From NCBI GenBank assembly GCA_021783515.1, contig JAJXTV010000018.1:1-64000 (forward strand): 64,000 bases of DNA, given 5' to 3'. Source of the DNA: Nitrospirota bacterium (GTDB taxonomy: Bacteria > Nitrospirota > Thermodesulfovibrionia > Thermodesulfovibrionales > UBA6898). The notes under the pieces were generated by a model. That model searched no databases, was not told the origin of the DNA, and saw nothing but the letters and a program-made list of their open reading frames with translations. The position numbers were made by a program, and so were the translations under genes. Below, piece after piece: positions 18,711 through 33,866 of the stretch; position 1 is the stretch's first letter, and every line of letters begins with the position of its first letter.

Positions 18711-18744
18711 CGTCAATGCGGGGGATTACCCGGATGCATGGCGC

Positions 18745-20532
<1,788 letters not shown>

Positions 20533-20707
20533 GCGTATTCTCCTCGAAAGCGTATTTTTTCCTTATTGCTGCAGGATACTCTTTTAGGGCCAGGTCCGAC
20601 TCCCGATTATCCTGAAGGCACTCCGGGGATCTGCGCCGTCGCTCCGCGACAACACAGTATTTAAGAATTATATGAATTTCAGAGTCAAAAAATCCATTGT
20701 AATGGTA

Positions 20708-20713
20708 TATAAT
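20708..20713 (+). promoter_or_regulatory. -10 element of the kdsB operon
   Basis: A perfect TATAAT ends nine bases before the kdsB ATG, in very AT-rich surroundings. The expected start site would give a leader of about two or three bases, and there is no Shine-Dalgarno sequence. The -35 is not convincing. Confidence 0.5.
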
Positions 20714-20722
20714 TAAAAATTA

Positions 20723-23992
<3,270 letters not shown>

Positions 23993-23996
<4 letters not shown>

Positions 23997-24493
23997 GGGG
24001 ATGCGGATCTGCCTGCCTGGCCTTCGCCCTGATCGTGCTTTTTTCGGCGCTGCCGTCGGCCGCATCGTCCGGCCAGACTGCCGATGAAGCCACGCCGTAT
24101 TATACGAACAAGGACATAGAAAAATATGCGGCGCCGGCTGACAGCAAGCCGGCCGATTCGAAGGCGGAGCCCCCCGCCAAGACTGCCGTCAGCCAAAAAG
24201 AGGCCTCGGAAAGGAAGAAAACGGATAAGGAGCAGGAGTATTGGTGCAGAAAGGCGTCGGCCGCCAGAAAGACGCTCGAAAAGAGGCAAGACAGGATCTC
24301 GGAGATAGAGAAAGAGATCGCCGAAAAGAAAGATGCCGGGGCTTCAGGCGCTAAAGCGGGAAGGTCTCTGCAGAGGAGCCTGGACAAGGCAACGCGCGAA
24401 TACCATCGTGCCGAAAAAGACTTCGCCGAGATCGGGGACGAGGCCCACCGGAAGGGGATACCCCCCGGCTGGCTGAGGTGCCAGTTCGAATAG
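23993..24493 (+). CDS. Exported coiled-coil protein of unknown function
   Basis: A 166-residue protein with an N-terminal signal peptide (ACLAFALIVLFSALPSAASS) and no lipobox. A Pro/Ala/Lys-rich linker is followed by a charged coiled coil (about residues 75-150) and a short conserved-looking tail KGIPPGWLRCQFE. It lies inside the Kdo/lipid A operon, overlapping kdsA by four bases (ATGA) with a strong GGAG site, so a periplasmic envelope role is plausible but unproven. Confidence 0.75.
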
Positions 24494-24518
24494 CGATGAC
24501 ATCCCGCAAAGAGGGCAT

Positions 24519-25484
24519 ATGAATATTCTCGCGATAGCGGAAAAGGTGCTCAGGACAGAGGCGGACGCGGTCGCGGGGCTAATCGGCAGGCTCGACGCCA
24601 ATTTCGAAAAGGCGGTCGAGCTGATCTACCTGAGCGAAGGGAGGGTAATCGTTACCGGCATGGGGAAATCCGGAATCGTCGGCAAGAAGATCGCGGCGAC
24701 GTTGGCCTCCACCGGAACACCCGCTTTCTTTCTCCACCCGGCCGAGGCGAGCCACGGGGACCTCGGGATGGTCACCGCCCGGGATGTGATCGTCGCCATT
24801 TCTAACAGCGGCGAAACGGACGAGTTGATAGGGTTGATCCCCTTTCTGAAGCGTTTCAACGTCGGACTTATCTCGATGTGCGGCAATACCGACTCCACCC
24901 TCTCGAAGGCCGCCGACCTCGTCCTCGACATAGCCGTCCCGGAAGAGGCATGCCCTATGGGGATCGTGCCGACCGCCTCGACGACCGCGGCGATGGCGAT
25001 GGGCGACGCCCTCGCAGTCGCCCTCCTGATAAAGCGGGGTTTTAAGGAGGAGGACTTCGCACTCTTTCACCCGAGCGGGAGCCTCGGGAAGAAATTGTTC
25101 ATCAAGGTCTGCGACCTCATGCATACCGGCCAGGCAGTCCCGGTCACGGGCGCCGACGCCTCGATGACGGCCGCAGTCATGGAGATCTCCTCCAAGAGAC
25201 TCGGGGTAACGGTCGTTACTGACCCGGACGGGAAGATGCTCGGCATCGTCACCGACGGGGACGTAAGGCGGGGGATCGAAAAATGGGGCAAGGATTTCTT
25301 TGACATGCGCGCCGCGGAGGTGATGACGAAGGACCCCAAGACGGTCTCTTCCGGCGAGCTCGCGGCAAAGGCGCTCTCCATGATGGAGCGCCACTCGATC
25401 ACCGTGCTCGTCGTCCCTGACAAAGCGGGCAGGCCGACCGGCGTGATCCACCTCCACGATATCCTCAGGCAGGGGATCGTCTGA
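24519..25484 (+). CDS. kdsD: Arabinose-5-phosphate isomerase (KdsD/KpsF family)
   Basis: A 321-residue protein with an N-terminal SIS sugar-isomerase domain (TGMGKSGIVGKKIAATLASTG near residue 46, ISNSGETDE near 91) and two C-terminal CBS domains (about 205-320). It converts ribulose-5-phosphate to arabinose-5-phosphate, the KdsA substrate, so the enzyme and its consumer are in the same operon. The length and domain order match the family exactly. Confidence 0.96.
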   Translation: MNILAIAEKVLRTEADAVAGLIGRLDANFEKAVELIYLSEGRVIVTGMGKSGIVGKKIAATLASTGTPAFFLHPAEASHGDLGMVTARDVIVAISNSGETDELIGLIPFLKRFNVGLISMCGNTDSTLSKAADLVLDIAVPEEACPMGIVPTASTTAAMAMGDALAVALLIKRGFKEEDFALFHPSGSLGKKLFIKVCDLMHTGQAVPVTGADASMTAAVMEISSKRLGVTVVTDPDGKMLGIVTDGDVRRGIEKWGKDFFDMRAAEVMTKDPKTVSSGELAAKALSMMERHSITVLVVPDKAGRPTGVIHLHDILRQGIV

Positions 25485-25556
25485 TCCGGCCGGGCCGGAG
25501 GAGCATCCCTTCGGACTATGCCATGAAGAAGCGCCTTCTTTATTCCGGCGGTGACG

Positions 25557-26582
25557 ATGCATCCTGCTGAATTTCTCTACTCCCTCGGTTTCAGGATCAA
25601 ACAGCGCTGCGCCCTCAGGACCCGCAAGCAGCTTCCCTGCAGGGTCGTCAGCATAGGGAACATCACGACCGGCGGAACCGGCAAGACACCTGCGACAATC
25701 GCGGTAGCGGAGGAGGCGATCAGAAGAGGGCTCTCGCCGATCATCCTCACCCGGGGGTATAAGGGTACAGCGGCCGGCCCCTGCTTTGTGACGAAAGGCG
25801 AAGGACCTCTCCTCTCACCCGGGGAGGCCGGAGACGAACCCTTCCTCATGGCGGAAAGACTGAGTGGCGTCCCTGTTGTCAAGTGCGGTAGCAGATATGA
25901 AGGGGGCGTATTCGCCCTCCGGGAACTCGGGATATCGGAGAGAGAGTACCCGAGTCGCCTTTTCATTCTCGACGACGGGTTCCAGCACCGGGGGCTTTAC
26001 CGCGACAGGGACATCGTGCTGATTGACGCGGATTTACCTTTCGACAACGGCAGACTGCTTCCGCTCGGCAGGCTCCGGGAGCCGCTCTCAGGGCTGGGGC
26101 GGGCAGATGTTGTCGTACTGACGAAGTCCGGCCCGGGCGGCGCAGGCGACGGGCTTGCCGGACTCAAACAGGAGATTCGAAGCTGCAACGGGCGATGCGC
26201 TATTTACCGGGCGGAACACAGGCCGCTTTCCTGCAGGCTGTCCGACGGCAGCGAAAAACCGATCGACTGGATTGCCGGCAAAAAGGTTTTCGGGTTCTGT
26301 GCGATCGGCTCTCCGGAGTCATTCCGCAAGACCCTCCTTTCGGCCGGGGCCGAAATAACCGGATTTCGTCCCTTCCGCGACCACTATTCCTACCGGAACG
26401 AGGATATTTCCGCGATAAGGGACGGGGCCGAAAGAAGCGGGGCCGGGTGGATTGTTACTACCGAAAAGGATATAATAAAGGCCAGAAACCTCGGTCTGCC
26501 GGATAATATCGTTGTACTCACCATCGCTTTTTCGGCAGAAGAAGGATTTTACGACAGCGTATTCGGCCGGCAGCCGGCTTAA
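25557..26582 (+). CDS. lpxK: Tetraacyldisaccharide 4'-kinase
   Basis: A 341-residue LpxK that phosphorylates the 4' position of the lipid A precursor at the inner membrane. The P-loop is GNITTGGTGKTP near residue 36, and FILDDGFQHRGL near 138 carries the catalytic DDGFQH motif. It completes the lipid A-Kdo operon starting at kdsB. ATG at 25557 is chosen; GTG at 25551 is possible. The usual hydrophobic N-terminal anchor is short here (EFLYSLGF). Confidence 0.95.
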   Translation: MHPAEFLYSLGFRIKQRCALRTRKQLPCRVVSIGNITTGGTGKTPATIAVAEEAIRRGLSPIILTRGYKGTAAGPCFVTKGEGPLLSPGEAGDEPFLMAERLSGVPVVKCGSRYEGGVFALRELGISEREYPSRLFILDDGFQHRGLYRDRDIVLIDADLPFDNGRLLPLGRLREPLSGLGRADVVVLTKSGPGGAGDGLAGLKQEIRSCNGRCAIYRAEHRPLSCRLSDGSEKPIDWIAGKKVFGFCAIGSPESFRKTLLSAGAEITGFRPFRDHYSYRNEDISAIRDGAERSGAGWIVTTEKDIIKARNLGLPDNIVVLTIAFSAEEGFYDSVFGRQPA

Positions 26583-26620
26583 CGTTACGGGCAGGACAAT
26601 TATCGTTTCCGGAGGATAAG

Positions 26621-27031
26621 GTGGTCAGGTATATAAACGTCAAGAGCAGGACGAGGACTGAGTTCATCGACATAACCGACAAGGTCCAGGAGGTGTTGAA
26701 GGAGGCCGGCATCGTCAGCGGGATCTGCTATCTCTACGTGCCTCATACCACCGCGGCAGTGACGGTGAATGAAGGCGCCGACCCGAGCGTCCAGCGGGAC
26801 ATCCAGGCGCTTCTGAACAAGCTCGTGCCGTTCGAAGGCGATTACCACCACCGGGAAGGAAATTCCTCCGCCCATATCAAGGCCTCGCTAATCGGCACCT
26901 CTGAGACCGTTCTTGTCGACGAAGGGCGGCTCGTGCTCGGCACCTGGCAGTCGGTTTTTTTCTGCGAGTTCGACGGCCCGCGTCACAGAAGGGTCGCCCT
27001 GAAATGCATAGGAGACAAGAAGAGCAGCTGA
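26621..27031 (+). CDS. YjbQ/UPF0047 family protein
   Basis: A 136-residue protein of the secondary thiamine-phosphate synthase (YjbQ) family. The signature residues are visible: VPHTTAAVTVNEGADP near residue 45, YHHREGNSSAHIKASL near 77 and GTWQSVFFCEFDGPR near 107. Members have weak thiamine-phosphate synthase activity in E. coli; their main role is uncertain. GTG start with GGAGG upstream. It follows lpxK by 38 bases. Confidence 0.9.
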   Translation: MVRYINVKSRTRTEFIDITDKVQEVLKEAGIVSGICYLYVPHTTAAVTVNEGADPSVQRDIQALLNKLVPFEGDYHHREGNSSAHIKASLIGTSETVLVDEGRLVLGTWQSVFFCEFDGPRHRRVALKCIGDKKSS

Positions 27032-27064
27032 TCCCTGATCTTTTTTCTTCCTCAAGGGGGAGAG

Positions 27065-27940
27065 ATGTCCGAAGACAGATCCCTTAACGACCTCGCCTTC
27101 CTCAAAGAAGAGGTCAAGAGGCTCCGGCAGGCCCTGAAGGAGATGACCCCCGGGGTAGACGTTCTTCTCAGAAGACGGGGGTTTCAGATCTACAGGAAAG
27201 AGCCGGCCGACGACCTCCTTCTTCCCTCTGACGAGTTTCTCGACGACTACTACCGGATATTCCGGAAATATTCCTTCCGTCTTTTTCTGCGGGACGCAAT
27301 CAAACACCAGGAATCTTTTACCGCTCGGAAGGTGGCGAGATATGCCAGCCCGCAGGTGACGCGCGGGTATATCGCCTATCTGGCGGGGATCGGGCTTGCG
27401 GAGAAATACCGGCGGGGCTATCGTCTGGTCCGGCGGATGAAGAGCTTCGGCCAGACGCTCGAGTGGTATTTTGCCGAGCTATTGAAGAGGGAGTTCGGCG
27501 CCGATGCGGTCTGGGGGGCGAAGTTCAAGAGGCCGGACGTCGGAGGGGATTATGACGTCGTTGCGAAGATCGACGGCTCGATCCTCTACGCCGAGGTCAA
27601 GTCCTCGCCGCCAAAGCAGATCTACGACAGTGAGATATCCGCGTTTTTGGACAGGGTCTCGGACCTGCGGCCGGAGATCTCCATCTTCTTTATGGACACC
27701 GAGCTCAGGATGAAGGATAAGATCGTCCCCATGTTCGAGGAGGCGCTCAGGGAGAGGCACCGCACCCCGCCCGTGGTCCTGCGCATCGAGAAGGAGCTTT
27801 TTCGGATACGGGACGAAATATTTATAATAAACGCCGGGGACAGCATCATCCGCAATATCGAGACTGTTCTGAAATGCTATTTCGACGGAGGCGGCAACCG
27901 GAAAAAAGCCGTTCGTAATGCAGGAAGAAAACCGGTATAA
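27065..27940 (+). CDS. PD-(D/E)XK nuclease-like protein
   Basis: A 291-residue soluble protein of no named family. After a coiled N terminus comes a winged-helix-like segment (about residues 75-125) and then a core GGDYDVVAKIDGSILYAEVKSSPP near 160-185. This is the Asp ... Glu-X-Lys pattern of restriction-endonuclease-fold nucleases. A predicted DNA- or RNA-cleaving or repair role is inference. GGGGGAGAG precedes the ATG. It lies between a YjbQ gene and the aldolase without an obvious partner methylase. Confidence 0.6.
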   Translation: MSEDRSLNDLAFLKEEVKRLRQALKEMTPGVDVLLRRRGFQIYRKEPADDLLLPSDEFLDDYYRIFRKYSFRLFLRDAIKHQESFTARKVARYASPQVTRGYIAYLAGIGLAEKYRRGYRLVRRMKSFGQTLEWYFAELLKREFGADAVWGAKFKRPDVGGDYDVVAKIDGSILYAEVKSSPPKQIYDSEISAFLDRVSDLRPEISIFFMDTELRMKDKIVPMFEEALRERHRTPPVVLRIEKELFRIRDEIFIINAGDSIIRNIETVLKCYFDGGGNRKKAVRNAGRKPV

Positions 27941-28002
27941 TAGCGGTAGAAAATCCGGGTGCGTGATCGTAAGCGAACACAAATTCATATAAGGAGGGCT
28001 TG

Positions 28003-29355
28003 ATGAGCACGAGCAAGCTAAAAGACGTTATCGCAGCAGGCAGGGACGGCATCGAGATCAAAGACCGCAAGGCACTTTCGGGTTTGATGGACGGACTGGT
28101 CCACGAAGCGGTCTTTGCGGAAGAGGATAGAAGAAAGGGTCTGCTCCTTCTCATCAAGGAGATCGCGAAGGCATACGGCGCCGTACCGGCCTCGATCCAG
28201 GGCCTGTATGAAGAAATGGGGAGGAACTATCCCGGCTTCACCGTGCCGGCGATGAACATCCGCGGGCTTACCTACGATTCGGCACGGGCCGTCTTCAGAA
28301 AGGCGCTCGAAAAGAAGGTCGGGGCCTTCATCTTCGAGATAGCGCGTTCCGAGATAGGCTATACCAAACAGCGGCCTCTCGAATACTCGGCGGTCGTGCT
28401 TGCGGCCGCGGTGCGCGAGGGCTTTCAGGGGCCGGTCTTTATCCAGGGTGATCACTTCCAGCTGGTGAGGAAGAATTTTCTGGCTGATCCCGCTGCCGAA
28501 ACCGGGTACATTAAGGGGCTCATCAAAGAGGCCATCGAGGCGGAATTCTATAACATCGATATCGATTCATCGACGCTCGTCGACCTCGAAAAGCCAACGC
28601 TGAAAGAACAGCAGAGGCCGAATTTCGAAAAGACTGCAGAGCTGACGACGCTCGTGCGGGAACTGCAGCCGAAGGGGATAGAGGTATCGGTCGGAGGGGA
28701 GATCGGCGAGATAGGGAAGAAAAACAGCAACCCCGACGAACTGAAGGCATACCTCGACGGGTTCAGGGAGACATTCAGGGGAGGCAGGGGCCTCAGCAAA
28801 CTGAGCGTCCAGACCGGGACCTCCCACGGCGGAGTCGTCCTGCCCGACGGCTCACTCGCAAAGGTAAAGATAGACTTCGAGACGCTGAGGCGGCTATCCG
28901 ATATCGCAAGAAAGGAATACGGCCTGTCCGGCGCGGTCCAGCACGGCGCCTCGACACTTCCGGAGGAGGCGTTCCATATGTTCCCCGAAACCGGGACCTC
29001 AGAGGTCCATCTCGCGACCGGCTTTCAGAATATCATCTATGACAGCAGCCATCTCCCGGCCGATTTCAGGGAAGAGGTATATAAATTCATCAAGTCCGAG
29101 TATGCGAAAGAGAAGAAGGAAGACCAGACCGAGGAGCAGTTCATCTACAGCACGAGAAAGAAAGGGTTCGGCCCGCTGAAGAAGAACTGGTGGGACCTCC
29201 CGGAAGGGACCAAGGGGCCGATCATGAAGGAGCTCGAGGAGAAGTTCGGTCTGCTCTTCGACAAGCTGAAGGTGGTCAATACCGCCGAGATTGTCAGAAA
29301 AACGGTGAAACCCACGGTCGTAAAGAAAGAGATAGACCTCTCGCTGATCGGATAA
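28003..29355 (+). CDS. Class II fructose-bisphosphate aldolase family protein
   Basis: A 450-residue zinc aldolase, longer than the usual 280-360 because of an extended N terminus (about 110 residues) and a C-terminal tail. Barrel motifs include FIQGDHFQ near 147, IDIDSSTLVDL near 186, GGEIGEIG near 228, VQTGTSHGGVV near 268 and VQHGASTLPEEAF near 313, giving metal-binding histidines. It would cleave fructose-1,6-bisphosphate in glycolysis or make it in gluconeogenesis, which suits a genome with pckG. AAGGAGG precedes the ATG, and a terminator follows. Confidence 0.85.
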   Translation: MSTSKLKDVIAAGRDGIEIKDRKALSGLMDGLVHEAVFAEEDRRKGLLLLIKEIAKAYGAVPASIQGLYEEMGRNYPGFTVPAMNIRGLTYDSARAVFRKALEKKVGAFIFEIARSEIGYTKQRPLEYSAVVLAAAVREGFQGPVFIQGDHFQLVRKNFLADPAAETGYIKGLIKEAIEAEFYNIDIDSSTLVDLEKPTLKEQQRPNFEKTAELTTLVRELQPKGIEVSVGGEIGEIGKKNSNPDELKAYLDGFRETFRGGRGLSKLSVQTGTSHGGVVLPDGSLAKVKIDFETLRRLSDIARKEYGLSGAVQHGASTLPEEAFHMFPETGTSEVHLATGFQNIIYDSSHLPADFREEVYKFIKSEYAKEKKEDQTEEQFIYSTRKKGFGPLKKNWWDLPEGTKGPIMKELEEKFGLLFDKLKVVNTAEIVRKTVKPTVVKKEIDLSLIG

Positions 29356-29378
29356 AACGATCGTTTTCTGAGACCGAG

Positions 29379-29427
29379 ACGGTATCGGATGCCGGAGAAG
29401 AACGGGACCCGATACCGTCTTTTTTTG
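29379..29427 (+). terminator. Rho-independent terminator after the aldolase
   Basis: ACGGTATCGG (29379-29388) pairs perfectly with CCGATACCGT (29409-29418), followed by CTTTTTTT. A separate 14-base palindrome, AAAACGATCGTTTT, overlaps the aldolase stop codon just upstream. Confidence 0.9.
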
Positions 29428-29582
29428 CTTCGCAGCCAACTGTCCCGGGTGGAGAAACGCAAAGCGCCATTCCCGCTCCACTGGGCCCACCTCTTTCTTT
29501 CTTCTTTTTTTGCGGGATAATATTTTCCAGGGAGGCCGCCATACGGCAGCGGTACCGTTACGAGGGCAATCAAGGCAATATA

Positions 29583-29612
29583 CTTGACATGATCTTACTA
29601 AAGTATTATGCT
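29583..29612 (+). promoter_or_regulatory. dnaJ operon promoter with HAIR-like HspR operator
   Basis: TTGACA (29584-29589) and TATGCT (29607-29612) are 17 bases apart. Overlapping the -35 and spacer is CTTGACA-N7-ACTAAAG (29583-29603), which matches 11 of 14 positions of the HAIR inverted repeat CTTGAGT-N7-ACTCAAG bound by HspR. A bound dimer would block RNA polymerase. Because hspR is the second gene of the operon, this suggests autoregulation. Confidence 0.65.
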
Positions 29613-29648
29613 ATGAAATAAGATTATAAAAAACAAAGGAGTAGCCGA

Positions 29649-30731
29649 ATGGCGCCGCAAGTAAAGGATTACTATGAGTTATTGGAAGTCGACAAGAAGG
29701 CCTCTCCGGACGAGATAAAAAAGGCGTTCAGGAAGCTCGCCAGGAAGTATCATCCTGACCTGAATCCGGGAAATAAATCGGCGGAGCAGAAGTTTAAAGA
29801 GATTAACGAGGCATACAGCGTTCTCGGCGACGAGAAGAAGCGTGCCGAATACGACCAGTACGGCCGCTCACCCTTTGAAGGAGGCGGGCCCGGATTCGAC
29901 TACAGGGCCCATGCGCCGGGCAACAGCTTCGATTTCGGCGATATCTTTTCCGACATGTTCGGCGCCGGGGGAAGGGGCGAAGCCTATGCGATGAAGGGCC
30001 CCGACATGCTGATGAGCCTCCCGCTCTCCCTGGAAGAGGCGTTCTCCGGCGTCACAAAGCCGATATCCTTTGTTCGGGAGGCGGTCTGCAAGGCCTGCGG
30101 AGGCACGGGAGCAGAGACATACCGGCAGTGCGACGCGTGCAAGGGCACCGGAAAGGTCTCGGCGGCAAAGGGCTTTTTCAGGATGTCCCAGCCCTGCAGC
30201 GCCTGCGGAGGCACCGGCCGCAAGGTTACGAAGGGCTGCAGCGCCTGCGGAGGAAACGGAAAGACGATGCATACCGAATCGCTGAAGGTGAAGATACCCG
30301 CCGGAGCCGACAACGGTTCAAAGGTGAGGATACGGGGGATGGGCGGCGCAGGCCAGGGCGGAGGTCCGGCCGGCGACCTGCAGATAGAGATCACCGTTGC
30401 CGACCACCCCATCTTCAAGAGAAAGGGCGACAACATCCTGGTGGACCTGCCGGTGACGATAGGAGAGGCTGCCCTCGGAGCAAAGATAGAGGTTCCGACG
30501 ATCGACGGCACCGCAGCGATGACCCTTCCTCCCGGCACCCAGGGAGGACAGAAGTTGAAGCTCTCCGGAAAAGGGTTCCCGTCTGCCAAAAGCGGCCGGA
30601 GGGGTGATCAGCTCGTGACGATACGGATCGCCGTGCCCAAAAAAATCACCGATTCGGCCCGGGCGGCGCTCAAGGAACTGGAAGCCCTGTACGGCGAGTC
30701 GCCCAGGAAGGGAATGGTGAAGAAGCCATGA
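29649..30731 (+). CDS. dnaJ: Chaperone protein DnaJ
   Basis: A 360-residue type I J-protein, co-chaperone of DnaK. The J domain (residues 5-70) has the HPD motif in YHPDLNPG. A shortened Gly/Phe region follows, then four CxxCxGxG zinc repeats ([32 protein letters not shown]; about 142-210) and the C-terminal substrate-binding domains. AAAGGAG precedes the ATG. It is coupled to hspR by a four-base overlap and cotranscribed with clpB. dnaK and grpE are not in the window. Confidence 0.97.
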   Translation: MAPQVKDYYELLEVDKKASPDEIKKAFRKLARKYHPDLNPGNKSAEQKFKEINEAYSVLGDEKKRAEYDQYGRSPFEGGGPGFDYRAHAPGNSFDFGDIFSDMFGAGGRGEAYAMKGPDMLMSLPLSLEEAFSGVTKPISFVREAVCKACGGTGAETYRQCDACKGTGKVSAAKGFFRMSQPCSACGGTGRKVTKGCSACGGNGKTMHTESLKVKIPAGADNGSKVRIRGMGGAGQGGGPAGDLQIEITVADHPIFKRKGDNILVDLPVTIGEAALGAKIEVPTIDGTAAMTLPPGTQGGQKLKLSGKGFPSAKSGRRGDQLVTIRIAVPKKITDSARAALKELEALYGESPRKGMVKKP

Positions 30732-31075
30732 AGAGAAAGGACAAGGAGCAGCCTTTATATCTCATAAGCGTGGTGGCCGAAATGCTGAGTGTTCACCCGC
30801 AGACGCTGAGACTCTATGAGCGGGAGGGGCTGATCAATCCCCGGAGGACGAAGAAGCAGCGGCTTTATTCGGAAAACGACGTCGAACGGCTGAACCTCAT
30901 CCTGGAGCTGACGCGGGAACTCGGCGTCAACAAGGCTGGTGTCGATATCATACTGAGGATGCGCCACCGGCTGGAGGTCATGCAAAAGGAGATGGAAGAG
31001 ATGATGGGCTACCTCGAAGAAGAGATCCGGAAGGACATCAGGGAAAGACTGAGAAGGGAATTGGACGAAGAGTAA
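30728..31075 (+). CDS. hspR: HspR heat-shock repressor (MerR family)
   Basis: A 115-residue MerR-type regulator. The winged-helix DNA-binding part (about residues 10-75) reads [21 protein letters not shown] and [21 protein letters not shown], typical of HspR, followed by a helical dimerisation tail with an acidic end. HspR represses chaperone genes and is released when DnaK or other chaperones are busy. It sits between dnaJ and clpB as in actinobacteria and several deep-branching phyla. Confidence 0.92.
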   Translation: MKRKDKEQPLYLISVVAEMLSVHPQTLRLYEREGLINPRRTKKQRLYSENDVERLNLILELTRELGVNKAGVDIILRMRHRLEVMQKEMEEMMGYLEEEIRKDIRERLRRELDEE

Positions 31076-31084
31076 GGAGGAATC

Positions 31085-33721
31085 ATGGATAAATTTACGA
31101 TAAAGAGCCAGGAAGCGATACAGAACGCGCAGGGACTCGCCGAAAGAAAGGGCCATCAGCAGATCGACGCCGAACACCTCCTCTGGGTGCTGCTTGAGGA
31201 CGACGAGGGCGTCGCATCGCAAATGCTCAAGAGGGTCGGCGTAAACACCGATACCCTGCAGAAGGACGTCGAAGCCGCAATCGACCGGATGCCGAAGGTC
31301 GTCGGTCCCACGCCGGTCGGCCAGATCTATATCTCTCCCCGGCTGAAGGACGTCTTAGGGCGGGCGCAGCAGGAGGCCGAACATCTCAAAGACGAGTTCG
31401 TCAGCGTCGAGCACCTGCTACTCGGCATCCTCGCGGCCGGAGGGCCGGCGGCGGACCTTCTCAAAAAATATGGCGCCGACCCGACAAGGCTGCTGACCGC
31501 GATGCGCGAGATTCGGGGCTCCCAGCGGGTCACCGACCAGAACCCCGAGGAGAAGTACCAGGCGCTGAAGCGATACAGCAAGGACCTGACCGAACTTGCC
31601 GCCAAGGGAAGGCTCGACCCGGTAATCGGCAGGGACGAAGAGATCAGGAGGGTGGTCCAGGTCCTCTCACGAAGGACAAAGAACAACCCTGTGCTGATCG
31701 GTGACCCGGGCGTCGGCAAGACAGCGATAGTCGAAGGGCTCGCCGAGCGGATCGTCGCCGGCGACGTGCCCGAGACGCTGAAGGAGAAGAAGGTGGTCTC
31801 CCTCGATATGGGTTCGCTGATCGCAGGGTCGAAGTTCAGGGGCGAATTCGAAGACAGACTGAAGGCGGTCCTGAAGGAAATCGAGGAGGCGGAAGGCAAG
31901 GTGATCCTCTTCATCGACGAGCTGCATACACTCGTCGGCGCCGGTGCGGCCGAGGGGGCGATCGACGCCTCGAACATGCTGAAGCCTGCTCTGGCAAGGG
32001 GCGACCTGCGTTGCGTCGGCGCGACAACGGTTGCCGAATACCGGAAATATATCGAAAAGGACAAGGCGCTGGAAAGAAGGTTCCAGCCGGTGCTGGTCAA
32101 GGAGCCCTCGGTCGAAGACACGATCTCGATACTCCGGGGCCTCAAGGAGCGCTACGAGGTCCATCACGGCGTTAAGATCAAGGACGCGGCCCTGATCTCG
32201 GCGGCGGTGCTTTCCCACCGCTACATCACGGACCGTTTCCTCCCGGACAAGGCGATCGACCTGATCGACGAGGCCGCTTCGAAGCTGAGGATGGAGATCG
32301 ACAGTATGCCGGTCGACCTCGACGAGATCGAGCGGAGGCTCAGGCAGCTCGAGATCGAAAAGCAGGCGGTGATGAGGGAGGATTCCAAGGAGTGCGAAGA
32401 GAAGCTTGAAAAGCTCAAACGAGAGATGGCGGAGCTCCAGGTCCGGCGCGACGAGCTGAGGGCCCAGTGGCTCTCCGAAAAAGAGGTGATCGCGAGAATA
32501 CGCGGGCTGAAGGAGGAAATCGAAAAGACCAAGATCGAATCTGAAAAGGCCGAGCGCGAGGGAGACCTCGGCAAGGCGGCCGAGCTGAGATACGGCAGGC
32601 TGACCGAGTTGCAGCGGTCGCTCGAGGTGGAAAACGCGAAACTTCGTGAGGCCCAGTCCAAGAGAAAGATGCTGAAGGAGGAAGTGGACGAGGAAGACGT
32701 GGCCGGGGTCGTCTCGAAATGGACCGGCATCCCGGTCTCGCGCATGCTCGAAGGCGAGGTGCAGAAGCTCCTGACAATGGACGACCGGCTGAGAATGAGG
32801 GTCGTCGGCCAGGACGAGGCGATCGCGGCGGTTTCGAATGCCGTCCGCCGGGCCCGGGCAGGGATCCAGGACCCGAACAGGCCGATAGGGTCGTTCATCT
32901 TCCTGGGACCGACCGGGGTCGGCAAGACAGAGCTTGCGCGGGCGCTCGCCGAGTTCCTCTTCGACGACGAGAACTCGATGATCAGGATCGACATGTCCGA
33001 ATACCAGGAGCGTCATACCGTATCGAGACTGATCGGCGCGCCTCCCGGATACGTCGGATACGAGGAAGGCGGCCAGCTGACCGAGGCGGTTAGAAGAAGG
33101 CCCTATTCGGTGGTGCTCTTCGACGAGGTCGAAAAGGCCCATCCCGAGGTCTTCAATCTCCTCCTTCAGCTGCTCGATGACGGCAGGCTGACCGACAGCC
33201 ACGGAAAGACGGTCGACTTCCGGAACACCGTCGTGATCATGACCTCGAACATCGGCAGCGGACACATCCAGGAGATGCTGACAGAGAAGGAGAAGAACCC
33301 CTCTGCGTACTGGATCGAAAATTCCGACTCCTTCAGGGAAAAGGTGATGAACGACCTGAAGACCTTCTTCCGTCCCGAGTTCTTAAACAGGGTCGACGAG
33401 ATCATCATCTTCAACCCGCTCTCAAAGGAGCTGCTGAAGCAGATCGTCGGGATTCAGGTGGACAGGATGAAGCGGTACATACGGGAGAGAAACGTAGACC
33501 TGGTCCTGACCGACAGCGCGAAGGAATACTTTGCGGCCGTCGGCTTCGATCCGATCTACGGGGCGCGGCCTTTAAAGAGGGTGCTCCAGAAGGTGATCCT
33601 GAACGAGCTTGCGAAGAAGATCCTCGACGGGACCTTCGGCGAGGGCGACGCGGTCGAGGTCGACTACCAGGACGGCAAGGTCCTCTTCACGAAGTTCGTC
33701 GCGGCCGAGATGACCCACTGA
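31085..33721 (+). CDS. clpB: ATP-dependent disaggregase ClpB
   Basis: An 878-residue ClpB with all parts: N domain (1-145), first AAA+ module with GDPGVGKTA near 208, the coiled-coil middle domain (about 410-525) that identifies ClpB rather than ClpA or ClpC, and second AAA+ module with GPTGVGKTE near 615. No IGF/L ClpP-binding loop is evident, as expected for a disaggregase working with DnaK/DnaJ. It ends the heat-shock operon. Confidence 0.98.
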   Translation: MDKFTIKSQEAIQNAQGLAERKGHQQIDAEHLLWVLLEDDEGVASQMLKRVGVNTDTLQKDVEAAIDRMPKVVGPTPVGQIYISPRLKDVLGRAQQEAEHLKDEFVSVEHLLLGILAAGGPAADLLKKYGADPTRLLTAMREIRGSQRVTDQNPEEKYQALKRYSKDLTELAAKGRLDPVIGRDEEIRRVVQVLSRRTKNNPVLIGDPGVGKTAIVEGLAERIVAGDVPETLKEKKVVSLDMGSLIAGSKFRGEFEDRLKAVLKEIEEAEGKVILFIDELHTLVGAGAAEGAIDASNMLKPALARGDLRCVGATTVAEYRKYIEKDKALERRFQPVLVKEPSVEDTISILRGLKERYEVHHGVKIKDAALISAAVLSHRYITDRFLPDKAIDLIDEAASKLRMEIDSMPVDLDEIERRLRQLEIEKQAVMREDSKECEEKLEKLKREMAELQVRRDELRAQWLSEKEVIARIRGLKEEIEKTKIESEKAEREGDLGKAAELRYGRLTELQRSLEVENAKLREAQSKRKMLKEEVDEEDVAGVVSKWTGIPVSRMLEGEVQKLLTMDDRLRMRVVGQDEAIAAVSNAVRRARAGIQDPNRPIGSFIFLGPTGVGKTELARALAEFLFDDENSMIRIDMSEYQERHTVSRLIGAPPGYVGYEEGGQLTEAVRRRPYSVVLFDEVEKAHPEVFNLLLQLLDDGRLTDSHGKTVDFRNTVVIMTSNIGSGHIQEMLTEKEKNPSAYWIENSDSFREKVMNDLKTFFRPEFLNRVDEIIIFNPLSKELLKQIVGIQVDRMKRYIRERNVDLVLTDSAKEYFAAVGFDPIYGARPLKRVLQKVILNELAKKILDGTFGEGDAVEVDYQDGKVLFTKFVAAEMTH

Positions 33722-33746
33722 GCGTCGCCTGAGCAGCGCACCAAAA

Positions 33747-33773
33747 GGGGGCGGCTTCCCCGCCCCCTTTTTT
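33747..33773 (+). terminator. Terminator of the dnaJ-hspR-clpB operon
   Basis: GGGGGCGG pairs with CCGCCCCC across a five-base loop and is followed by six Ts; the preceding A run makes it potentially bidirectional. Confidence 0.95.
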
Positions 33774-33866
33774 ATGCCCACCCTTCCGTGCCTCGGGGAC
33801 CCTTGCATTTTTTACGGTGTGATGGGATGATACCAGCGAAAGGAGTCTTCTAGGCCCACTTCCGCA

